Shown: one piece after another, positions 25,481 to 32,904 of the stretch
How positions within the stretch are numbered: position 1 is the stretch's first letter
How the letters are laid out: every line of letters begins with the position of its first letter
NCBI GenBank assembly: GCA_005777805.1
Contig: SXLG01000090.1
Span: 1 to 39,004, forward strand
From: Pseudomonadota bacterium
Lineage (GTDB): Bacteria; Desulfobacterota; Binatia; UBA12015
DNA: 39,004 nt
Reading direction: 5' to 3'
Notes under the pieces: model-generated
The model's input: the letters and a program-made list of their open reading frames with translations, nothing else
The model's database searches: none
Told to the model about the DNA's origin: nothing
Translations under genes and position numbers: made by a program

Positions 25481-26223
25481 CAGACCACCCCTCGCCAGGT
25501 GCGGCTCTGCAGCGAGCGCAGCGCTGCGTAGAGGAAGAATCCGATGAAGAACGCGAAGTACGCCACATCGACCAGCGCGATCGTGCCGGTCGCAAAGGGC
25601 AGGTAATGGTCGAAGAGCGAGAGCAGGAGCAGCACTCGAATCCATTGCTCGCTGCCCACCGCCTCGTTCCAGGTCATGAACCAGAAGAAAACGAGCACGC
25701 CGTAGGTGACCATGCCGGCCACGACCTGATTCTCGGTCAGCGTGGACGCGGCGAGACCGCAGGCGATGAACGCGGTGCCGAGCAGAACAAGGCCGAGTAC
25801 CGCCGCCGCCGGTGGCCCCAGCGCGAAGGGATGAAAAACGTAGAGGACCGCGAAGGGCACGACCGCCAGCGCGACCAGCACGACGAAGAAAGCCCACGCC
25901 GCGAGGAACTTGCCCAGCACGAGCTGGAAGTCGCGCACCGGCAGCGTCCACAGGAGCTCGATCGTGCCCAGCTTTCGCTCCTCGGCGAAGAGCCGCATCG
26001 TCACCAGCGGCAGCACGAGTAGCGTCACCAGCCGGAAGTCGAGAAACACGTAGCGCCACAGGGCCGTGGGCAGGTACTGCGCGCCGAAGGTCACGAAGAA
26101 GGCAACGTCGCTGTAGAAAAAATACCCCGAGAGCACGAGGTAGACCGCGAGCAACACGTAGGCGATGGGCGAACCGAAGTAGGTCGAGAGCTCCCGACGC
26201 GCCACGGACAGGATAGGCCGCAT
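25480..26223 (-). CDS. ABC-2 type permease (GldF-like)
   Basis: A 247-residue integral membrane protein with six predicted helices, starting RRELSTYFGSPIAYVLLAVY, the conserved opening of GldF/NosY-like permeases. Later segments LVTLLVLPLVTMRLFAEERK and LLWTLPVRDFQLVLGKFLA contain the cytoplasmic coupling region seen in the ABC-2 family. It lies 5 bp after the ATPase gene and overlaps the GldG-like gene by one base. With those two it forms a complete ABC module, in which the permease moves or mechanically couples an unknown substrate. Confidence 0.9.
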   Translation of the reverse strand: MRPILSVARRELSTYFGSPIAYVLLAVYLVLSGYFFYSDVAFFVTFGAQYLPTALWRYVFLDFRLVTLLVLPLVTMRLFAEERKLGTIELLWTLPVRDFQLVLGKFLAAWAFFVVLVALAVVPFAVLYVFHPFALGPPAAAVLGLVLLGTAFIACGLAASTLTENQVVAGMVTYGVLVFFWFMTWNEAVGSEQWIRVLLLLSLFDHYLPFATGTIALVDVAYFAFFIGFFLYAALRSLQSRTWRGVV

Positions 26224-26228
26224 CGGGA

Positions 26229-27194
26229 TCAGCCCTCGCCGCCGTCGGGGCGACCGATCAGAGTGAGGAAAATCTCCTCGAGCGTCATTACCACCGGCTC
26301 GAGCGCGAGCAGCCCCATGCCACCGCCAACCACTGCCGCCGCGATCTCGCGACGAATGTCGGTCCGATGCGCGAAGCCCACGACATAGCGCAGAACGCCG
26401 TCGGGCTCGGGCCCGCCCGTGACAGACAGCACCCCCGGTACAGCCCGGAGCAGAGCTAGCAATGCCCCCGCGTCGCCGACCGCGCGCACGGCCACCTCCC
26501 GGTGGGGGCGCAACCGTTGCTCGAGCCGTGCGGGCGCGTCGACGGCGACCACGCGGCCCTGCGCCAGGATGATCACCCGCGAGCAGATGCTCTCGACCTC
26601 GGGCAGGACGTGACTCGAGAGCAGCACCGTGCGCCTGGCGTCGGCGAGACCGCGCACCAGCGTGCGGATCTCCGCCGCCTGTTCGGGATCGAGCCCGGAG
26701 GTCGGTTCATCGAGGATCAGCACGTCGGGATCGCCGAGCAAGGCCTGTGCGATCCCGACCCGCTGGCGATAGCCCTTGGAGAGCGTGCCGATCGGCCGCT
26801 GCGCCATGTGCGCCACGGCCGTTGCGTCCATGGCCGCGCCGACGGCACCCGCCAGCGCCGCCGCCGCGATCCGCTTCATCTCGCCGACGAAGCGGAGGTA
26901 CCGCTCGACCGTCATGTCGGTATAAAGGGCCGTGCGTTCGGGCAGGTAGCCGAGCGCCGTGCGCGCCGCGATCGCGTCTCGCACGACGTCGTGGCCCGAG
27001 ATCGTGCAGCGACCCGAGGTCGGAGGAAAGACCCCGGTCACCATGCGCAGCGTGGTGCTCTTGCCCGCTCCATTGGGGCCGAGGAAGCCGACGACTTCGC
27101 CGGGCGACACGGTGAACGAGATGTCCGCGACCGCGACAAATGCGCCGAAGCGCTTCATCAGCGCCTCGGCGCGAATCTCGCCCCGCTCGGTCAT
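26229..27194 (-). CDS. ABC transporter ATP-binding protein (GldA/CcmA-type)
   Basis: A 321-residue ATPase with Walker A GPNGAGKST (about 39-47), the Q-loop region near YLPERTALY, signature LSKGYRQRVGIAQALL, Walker B VLILDEPTSGLDPEQ and switch histidine in LLSSHVLPEVE. About 80 residues after the ATPase core form a C-terminal regulatory extension, as in exporters of the ABC-2 class. It lies 30 bp after the MMPL gene with no terminator between them, and 5 bp before the permease gene. The ribosome-binding site is weak, suggesting translation partly coupled to the gene before it. Confidence 0.94.
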   Translation of the reverse strand: MTERGEIRAEALMKRFGAFVAVADISFTVSPGEVVGFLGPNGAGKSTTLRMVTGVFPPTSGRCTISGHDVVRDAIAARTALGYLPERTALYTDMTVERYLRFVGEMKRIAAAALAGAVGAAMDATAVAHMAQRPIGTLSKGYRQRVGIAQALLGDPDVLILDEPTSGLDPEQAAEIRTLVRGLADARRTVLLSSHVLPEVESICSRVIILAQGRVVAVDAPARLEQRLRPHREVAVRAVGDAGALLALLRAVPGVLSVTGGPEPDGVLRYVVGFAHRTDIRREIAAAVVGGGMGLLALEPVVMTLEEIFLTLIGRPDGGEG

Positions 27195-27224
27195 CTGAGC
27201 GCTGGCAGCACCGCGCCAGAACTC

Positions 27225-29630
27225 TCAGCGCACATAGGGCGTCGGGAACGGCAGTCCCGCAGCGACGAGCTTCGCCCGGGCCACCGCACTCCGCTCGAGC
27301 AGGAATTTTGGACGGACCAGCTTCACCACCGCCGGCACCAGCACCAGGCCGCCAAAGGTATTGAACGCCATCAGCAGCGAGAGCAGGAGCCCCATCTCGG
27401 CCTGGAACTTGAGGCTCGAAAACCACCAGAAGATCGTCGCCACGAACATCGTGGTCGCAACGAAGATGATCGCCTTGCCCGTGGTGGCGGTCGCGTAGTC
27501 GATCGCGTCGTCGAGCTCGCGGCCCTCGTCGAAGGTCTCGAGCATCCGGCTGAAATGGTAGATGCCATAATCGACGCCGGCGCCCGCGCCGGCCGCCGCG
27601 ACAGGGAGAGAGTTGACGTTCAGATCGATCGTCCAGATCACCATCGCCGCCTCGTAGAGGAACTGCGCGAAGATGACGGGCACCATGAGGATCGCGGTCG
27701 CCATCCAGGAGCCGTAGGTCAGGTAGAGGCAGATCGTGATCGAGACGAAGACCAGAATGAGGTTCGGCCAGTAGGACTCGTCGACGACTTCGTTCACCGC
27801 GGCGAGAATGCCGAAGAGGCCGCCGGCAAGGCGGAAGTGGATCGAGTCGGTCTCCTTCTCGTTGTTTGCGGCGAATACCTTGGCCTGCTCGATCGAGTCC
27901 ATGATCATGTCGTGCGAGTGGCCACGGAAGAGCGTCACCACGGTGCCGAACTGCGACGACGGATCGATGTAGCGGTCCAGATCACCGGCCTGCCCGCTCT
28001 GGGTGAAGGCGTAGAAGAGCTGGGCGATGTTCTTGGGATCGTCGGGGATGAAGCCCCACTTGGGGTCGCCCTCGCGGTAGAGACGCGCCAACTGCTTGAC
28101 GATATCCACGACGGAAACCGAGAGCTCCGCGCCCTGCAGTTTCTCCATCTCGTCGCCGTATTCCTCCATGATCTGGAGGGGTTCGAGCGTCTTGATGGCG
28201 TCGGGGGCCTTGGTGTCGGCGATGGCGATCAGGTGGCTCGACCCGAGGAACTTCTCGTTCATCAGGTTGAAGGCGACGTTGTAGGGATGATCCTGGAAGA
28301 GCAGTGCTGCACCGGGGGTCATGTCGCCGACCTTGAGCTGCCGGCCAATCATGAACGAACCGAGGGCGATCACCGCCGAGAGGCCGACCACGACCCAGCT
28401 CCGCCTGCCCTCGCTGGACCAGATCACGCCGTCGGTGATCGATTTGTAGATGCGATCCGAGAGGCGGTGGTGTGTCGCCTCGGTCGCCTTGGGGGGTTTG
28501 ATGTAATACAGGATGATGGGGTGGAGCGTCACGACACTCACAAAGATTGAGACGATCCAGAAACTCGCGAAGATCGCCACCTTCTGAATGAGCGGGATCG
28601 GCGCCAGGGCCACCAGCAGGATCCCGAGGCCGTCAGTCACGATCGCCGCGATCGCCGGCGGGAAGAGTGCCGAATACGAGACCACGATGGCCTCGTTCTG
28701 ATCACCGAGGCGGTAGTACTCCTCGTGATAGCGATCCATCGACTGGACCGAGTGGCTGATCGCCCGCGCGGTCAGGAAGAGCGGGATCACCAGCAGCAGC
28801 GGGTCGAGATTGAAGCCGAGCAGATGTCCGAAGGCGAGGCCCCAGACGCTCGAGAGGAGCGCCGAGAAGAGCGGCACCCAGATGCCCGTCCAGGTTCGAA
28901 AGTAGATCCAGAGCAGGAGTCCGAGAGCCAGGAAGGTCACGCCAAAAACATATATGACCTGGTCGGCATACCCCATGACCGAGGCAAAGAGATAGGGGAA
29001 GCCGGTGAAGTGGATCACGAGATTCGGGTTCCTGGCCTCGATCTCCTGCTTCAGTTCACCCAGTCGGGTCTTCAAGTAGCTGAAATTGAGTTCCTCCTCC
29101 CAGAAACCGGCGGTGATGAGCGCCGCCCTGTCGTCCTCGGAGACGTAGACACCCTTCACCCCCTTGGTGGCGTAGACCGCGAACTTGACACGGTCGGCGT
29201 CCTCCTGGGTACGCGGCACGCCGGGATAGAAGACCTCACGGATCTGGATCTGCCCCCGGAAATTGTTGATCGACTTCATCTTGGGCGAGGCGATCGAGAG
29301 GATCTGGTAGGGCACAACGCCCTTGGTGTTGATGATCGCCTTGGTGACCTCGTCGACGGCCTGGAGGGTCTTCGGTTCGAAGATCGTGCCCTCCTTGTTC
29401 TCGATGATCACCTGCAGGACGTTGGCCGAGCCGAACATCTTGCGGAATTCGTTGTAAATCTTGATGTACGCGTGATCGCGCGGGTAGAAGTCGAAGAAAT
29501 CGGTGTTGAGCCGCATGTCCTTCAACGTCCACATGAAGAAGATGGTGAAGATCGCGATGATCAACGCCGTCGTCTTGCGGAAGCGCAGCAGCAGCTTGAG
29601 GTAACCCTGAACCAGCTTCTCGGGAATCAT
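27225..29630 (-). CDS. MMPL/RND-family transporter (hydrophobe exporter type)
   Basis: An 801-residue membrane protein with two repeats, each a helix followed by a periplasmic loop and a five-helix block. The first helix is TTALIIAIFTIFFMW (about 19-33). The second block holds GAGAGVDYGIYHFSRMLE (about 680-697), whose Asp-Tyr pair is the proton relay of MMPL proteins. The equivalent place in the first block reads TARAISHSVQSMDRYHEEY, without that pair. Shorter than AcrB, it matches the RND branch found with DUF1302/DUF1329 and YCF48 genes, which includes hopanoid and lipid exporters. The ATG has AGGAG about 10 nt upstream, and the gene starts 12 bp after the YCF48 stop. Confidence 0.93.
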   Translation of the reverse strand: MIPEKLVQGYLKLLLRFRKTTALIIAIFTIFFMWTLKDMRLNTDFFDFYPRDHAYIKIYNEFRKMFGSANVLQVIIENKEGTIFEPKTLQAVDEVTKAIINTKGVVPYQILSIASPKMKSINNFRGQIQIREVFYPGVPRTQEDADRVKFAVYATKGVKGVYVSEDDRAALITAGFWEEELNFSYLKTRLGELKQEIEARNPNLVIHFTGFPYLFASVMGYADQVIYVFGVTFLALGLLLWIYFRTWTGIWVPLFSALLSSVWGLAFGHLLGFNLDPLLLVIPLFLTARAISHSVQSMDRYHEEYYRLGDQNEAIVVSYSALFPPAIAAIVTDGLGILLVALAPIPLIQKVAIFASFWIVSIFVSVVTLHPIILYYIKPPKATEATHHRLSDRIYKSITDGVIWSSEGRRSWVVVGLSAVIALGSFMIGRQLKVGDMTPGAALLFQDHPYNVAFNLMNEKFLGSSHLIAIADTKAPDAIKTLEPLQIMEEYGDEMEKLQGAELSVSVVDIVKQLARLYREGDPKWGFIPDDPKNIAQLFYAFTQSGQAGDLDRYIDPSSQFGTVVTLFRGHSHDMIMDSIEQAKVFAANNEKETDSIHFRLAGGLFGILAAVNEVVDESYWPNLILVFVSITICLYLTYGSWMATAILMVPVIFAQFLYEAAMVIWTIDLNVNSLPVAAAGAGAGVDYGIYHFSRMLETFDEGRELDDAIDYATATTGKAIIFVATTMFVATIFWWFSSLKFQAEMGLLLSLLMAFNTFGGLVLVPAVVKLVRPKFLLERSAVARAKLVAAGLPFPTPYVR

Positions 29631-29642
29631 CGAACCCGTCTC

Positions 29643-30707
29643 CTAATGTGCAGCCGCTGGGGCGCCCTTGGCGCTTTCGTTCCACCCGAGCAGGGTCGCT
29701 CGATCGGCCTGGGCGGCATAAATGAGCCCGCCGCCGCCAACGATCATCCCGCCACCCGCGCTCAGACTCACGCCCCGGTACCACTCCGACGCGAAGCGGA
29801 TCGGCGTCGGAAACTCGACCCAGGTCCGACCGCCATCGCGGCTCTGCAGCAGGGTGCCGCGGCTGCCGCCGATCCAACCGTTCTGACCGTCGAATCCAAT
29901 GTCGTACCAGGAGCGGTCGGGGAAGGGTGTCGGCACGGCCGTCCAGTTCTCGCCACCGTCGTTGGTCTCGAGGATGACGCCGTCGATGCCGACGAGGAAG
30001 CCGTGCTCGGGAGTGAGGAAGGTACCGCCGAAGATCGTGCTCTCGATACCCGACTTCTGCTGGTGCCAGGTTTGACCGCCATCGTCCGAGCGCAACACAG
30101 TACCGAACTCACCGGCGATCCAGGCCCGGTCGCGGCCCGCGTAGAGCACCGTGTACAGCACGGCATCAAACGGCATGACGCCCATCTCGAGCGCCGACTC
30201 GGGGAGTTGGAAGTCCTCGGGCAACTCGACCTGCGCCCAGGTCGCGCCGCCGTCTTCGGTGTGGATGATCGAGCCATAGTCGCCGACGGCGGTGCCCCGT
30301 TTCGCGTCCGCGAAGCGAACCTGCAGCAGAGTCTGATCGACCTCGGAGTCCTTGTTCTGCTCGGTCCAGGTCTTGCCGCCATCCGTGCTGCCGAAGACGT
30401 TGCCATGGGTCGTGGACACCCAGACATGGTTCGCGTCGACACACGAGATGCTGGTGAGGGGCCGTCGGCCACCGGTGGTCTGGCGCTCCCACGTGCTGCC
30501 GCCATCGGCGGTCCGGTAGATCCGGCCCAGGTCACCGGCGACCCAGCCCTGCTTCGGGCTCAGAAAGCACGCCCCAAAGAGGTTGGTCCGGATATCCCGC
30601 GCCGGCACCGCGCCCTCCGCGCGCACACCCCCGGCGACCGCGAGGACGGCGGCAAGCGCCACCGCCCCACGGGCCCCGCGCCCGAGCGCACCTTTGCACC
30701 TCTCCAT
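29643..30707 (-). CDS. YCF48/BNR-repeat periplasmic beta-propeller
   Basis: A 354-residue secreted protein. A basic N-terminus and hydrophobic core (AVALAAVLAVAGG) end with a likely cleavage after VRA. The rest is six to seven beta-propeller blades, marked by repeated Asp-box motifs: DGGSTW, DGGKTW, DGGATW, DGGQTW, DGGENW and DGGRTW, each with a preceding VGxxG-like strand. YCF48 of cyanobacteria is an assembly factor for photosystem II; homologues beside RND genes probably act as periplasmic assembly or docking proteins. The ATG at 30707 has GAGGGG 6-7 nt upstream; an ATG two codons earlier is also possible. It is separated from the DUF1302 gene by tandem hairpins. Confidence 0.9.
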   Translation of the reverse strand: MERCKGALGRGARGAVALAAVLAVAGGVRAEGAVPARDIRTNLFGACFLSPKQGWVAGDLGRIYRTADGGSTWERQTTGGRRPLTSISCVDANHVWVSTTHGNVFGSTDGGKTWTEQNKDSEVDQTLLQVRFADAKRGTAVGDYGSIIHTEDGGATWAQVELPEDFQLPESALEMGVMPFDAVLYTVLYAGRDRAWIAGEFGTVLRSDDGGQTWHQQKSGIESTIFGGTFLTPEHGFLVGIDGVILETNDGGENWTAVPTPFPDRSWYDIGFDGQNGWIGGSRGTLLQSRDGGRTWVEFPTPIRFASEWYRGVSLSAGGGMIVGGGGLIYAAQADRATLLGWNESAKGAPAAAH

Positions 30708-30773
30708 GCCCATCCCCCTCGACGCGCCGGAGAGTTCCTCCGTTCGCCTGCGTAGAGCCAGTCTCATCCTGAA

Positions 30774-30806
30774 ATAGAAATGCCCGGCCCAGAAATGCGG
30801 CCGGGC
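30774..30806 (-). terminator. Terminator-like stem-loop after the DUF1302 gene
   Basis: Arms GCCCGGCC and GGCCGGGC form a perfect 8-bp stem (30782-30806). In the minus direction the next bases are ATTTCTATTTC, which is T-rich. It follows a longer hairpin at 30819-30860. Placed between DUF1302 and YCF48, it suggests that many transcripts end here and that the downstream seven genes are expressed at a lower level or from another promoter. Confidence 0.65.
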
Positions 30807-30818
30807 GTTGGGCGCCTA

Positions 30819-30860
30819 CCAGAGGCCCGCGAGCCCGCCAAGGGGGTCGCGGGCCTCTGG
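30819..30860 (-). terminator. Strong 14-bp hairpin directly after the DUF1302 stop
   Basis: Perfect arms CCAGAGGCCCGCGA and TCGCGGGCCTCTGG with a 14-nt loop, 13 nt beyond the DUF1302 stop codon. It has no T-tract of its own but comes immediately before a second hairpin with one. It may protect the DUF1302 mRNA 3' end or act as the first half of a compound terminator. Confidence 0.6.
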
Positions 30861-30873
30861 GCAGCCGCTTGGG

Positions 30874-32673
30874 TCAGAGAACGTACTCGATCTGGAAGCG
30901 TACGTTGGAGCGGTCGCGCACCAGACCGAACTGGTAGTCGAACACCCCGGAGTTGATCGTCGTGTAGTCCACGATGAAGCGCCACGGGTCGCGCAGGAAG
31001 CGCAAGCTCGGCTGGAAGACGAGCATGCCCTGCCAGTCGTAGAACATGCCGAAGCCCGGCGTCATCTGGGTCGTGAGCTGCGTCAGCGGAATGTTGACGT
31101 TGTAGGTGGTGTTGATCAGGAGCGTCTGCAGCAGCTCCGTGGGACGCCGGCTCACGATGCGGGTCGAATTGTTGGGTCGCGGGACCGGAACACCGAAGCA
31201 GTCCACGGTCTCGAGCCCGCTCGCGGCGGTCGCACGGTCCTTGTAGACGGTGCACTGCGGTACATCAAAATAATGCCGCATGAAGAACTGGGTCGAGAAC
31301 AGGAAGGACTGCGTCGGGTTGAGCCAACGCAGGTACTGATTCATGTCCCAGCCGACGACGAAGTTGGCGCTGTCGCTGCGCCTTGCCGTGTCGAACTCAC
31401 CCTGCAGGGCGGGGTTCAGGAAGTTGAAGAAGTAGTTGGCGTCGCCGAAGGTCCCCAGGCCCGGGAAGGCATTGCCGGTCGGGCCGCCATACACCGGTTC
31501 GTCGCGGATCCATGCAGCCTCGGTGCGGAAGATGCCCTTCAGAGTCGGGAATGCGGTGGTCGCCGAGGCACCGTTGATCCACACGCGCGGCGCCTCTTGC
31601 TCGGCCACGAAGACCGTCACGCCAGGCTGGTAGTCCGGGTAGCCGCGCGGATTGCCCGCACCCGGATTGACGAAGCGGACCGACTGGAGGTCCAGCCGGG
31701 TGAAGTAGCTGGCCAGCGTGAAGGTCGTGTCAACGGCGTTGAAGACGAAGCGGGCACCGCCGCGCGCGCCGTCGAAGCCATTGCTCGGCGCGATCAGGAA
31801 GCTCGGCGTGCGGCCGGTCGGCGGACCGAGGGGGTTCGCCCAGGGCGAGCCGGCCGGCGCGCCGGGGATGAAGCCGACGGTGTTGTCGAGCGCGAGGTAG
31901 CCCTCGACGAAGGCCTGCTCCATGCCCCAGACGTCGCCCAGGAAGTAGCTGCTGCGCAGCATGTTGAGCGGCACGCGCCGTTCGTCGAGATCGATGAAGA
32001 AGCCGCCGAAGCTGTTGTCGATCGGGTTGATGTTGTCGAGCAGGCGGAAGACGTCGGTTTCGCCCCAGACCAGGTTCTGGCGACCGATGCGCACGAAGAG
32101 GTCGCCAAGATCCGCCTCGGCATAGACCAGGAAGAGCCGATTGCGCAGCGAGGCGATTTCGCGGAGGCGATGGCGGGTGCGGGCGAGTCGCTGTTGCGCG
32201 ACCAGCTCGGGATTCGCGACCGGGGTCGGGTTGGCCAGCAGGGCCGCGTAAAGCTCCTGATACGACTCCTGGTAACCGTGGCTGTAGGCCTTGGGCCCGA
32301 AGTCGTAGATGCCCTCGTACTCGCCCCGGTACGAGAGCGTGTAGTTGAGGTTGGAGACCCACTCGGGCATCCAGTCCTCGACGTAGGGCAGAATGTCGTG
32401 ATCCCACTCGATCTCGGCGAAGTAGCGGTTCTGCATGACCTGGCCGGCACCGGAGTACGGATAGGTGCCGCCAAAGCAGTTCGGACATTCGGGATCGTAG
32501 GCTCGCGTCGACTGCTTCGCCTTGGTGCCGATGCGCACGTTGGCATAGGTGCGCACCGAGACATTGATATTGCCGTCCTCGTCGAGCGGAATCGCACCTG
32601 CCGGTTGGACCAGCGCGGCCCCCCACGCAAGCGCTACGGCAAACAGGATTGGAACTCGGATCTCTCGTTTCAT
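30874..32673 (-). CDS. DUF1302 outer-membrane beta-barrel protein
   Basis: A 599-residue secreted protein: signal peptide KREIRVPILFAVALAWG... cleaved near PAGA-IPLDE (about residue 27), then a long run of alternating aromatic/polar strands typical of a large barrel. Markers of DUF1302 are LFVRIGRQNLVWGETDVFRL and LLDNINPIDNSFGGFF, plus a C-terminal strand ending in RFQIEYVL. CPNC occurs near the mature N-terminus, and two further cysteines later, so disulfides are possible. DUF1302 proteins travel with DUF1329, YCF48 and RND genes, all present here, and are thought to form an outer-membrane path for hydrophobic compounds. The ATG has GAGGGGAGG about 5 nt upstream. Confidence 0.9.
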   Translation of the reverse strand: MKREIRVPILFAVALAWGAALVQPAGAIPLDEDGNINVSVRTYANVRIGTKAKQSTRAYDPECPNCFGGTYPYSGAGQVMQNRYFAEIEWDHDILPYVEDWMPEWVSNLNYTLSYRGEYEGIYDFGPKAYSHGYQESYQELYAALLANPTPVANPELVAQQRLARTRHRLREIASLRNRLFLVYAEADLGDLFVRIGRQNLVWGETDVFRLLDNINPIDNSFGGFFIDLDERRVPLNMLRSSYFLGDVWGMEQAFVEGYLALDNTVGFIPGAPAGSPWANPLGPPTGRTPSFLIAPSNGFDGARGGARFVFNAVDTTFTLASYFTRLDLQSVRFVNPGAGNPRGYPDYQPGVTVFVAEQEAPRVWINGASATTAFPTLKGIFRTEAAWIRDEPVYGGPTGNAFPGLGTFGDANYFFNFLNPALQGEFDTARRSDSANFVVGWDMNQYLRWLNPTQSFLFSTQFFMRHYFDVPQCTVYKDRATAASGLETVDCFGVPVPRPNNSTRIVSRRPTELLQTLLINTTYNVNIPLTQLTTQMTPGFGMFYDWQGMLVFQPSLRFLRDPWRFIVDYTTINSGVFDYQFGLVRDRSNVRFQIEYVL

Positions 32674-32701
32674 CGGGCCTCCCCTCGGTTCGCCGCCGCG
32701 C

Positions 32702-32745
32702 TCCCCGGTGGCTCCCGGGGACACGGATGCGGCCTTCAGGCCGCA
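32702..32745 (-). promoter_or_regulatory. Two inverted repeats in the DUF1302 leader
   Basis: TGCGGCCT/AGGCCGCA (32728-32745, 2-nt centre) and TCCCCGG/CCGGGGA (32702-32721, 6-nt centre) lie back to back between the proposed promoter and the DUF1302 start. The first sits just after the predicted transcription start, where it could be an operator or a 5' mRNA hairpin. I recognise no known riboswitch. Confidence 0.4.
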
Positions 32746-32758
32746 CGACAGCGCCGCG

Positions 32759-32788
32759 TTCGTAGGATGATTCGAGCCCCCCTGTCAA
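32759..32788 (-). promoter_or_regulatory. Candidate sigma70-type promoter for the DUF1302 operon
   Basis: On the minus strand a perfect -35 box, TTGACA (32788-32783), is followed 18 bp later by TACGAA (32764-32759), a weak -10. This would start transcription about 80 nt upstream of the DUF1302 ATG. The match to the -10 consensus is modest. Confidence 0.4.
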
Positions 32789-32904
32789 CGCGGGTGCGTG
32801 GGCGAAGTACAGGGATCCCGCGAACAGCGACTGCCGGACGGGCCGCCTTCTTTGCCCGCCCGGCGTCGTGCGGCTAAAGCCCGGGCCCGGTGGGGGGGCA
32901 GACC

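Noticed and set aside
26502-28550. Long plus-strand open frame of about 680 codons
   Set aside because: It lies wholly antisense to the ABC ATPase and MMPL genes. Its translation is Arg/Asp/His-rich with no domain, which is what GC-rich third positions produce on the opposite strand.
28725-32877. Two long plus-strand open frames opposite MMPL, YCF48 and DUF1302
   Set aside because: Antisense to clear genes with signal peptides and family motifs. The compositions are low-complexity charged residues, with no ribosome-binding site or domain.
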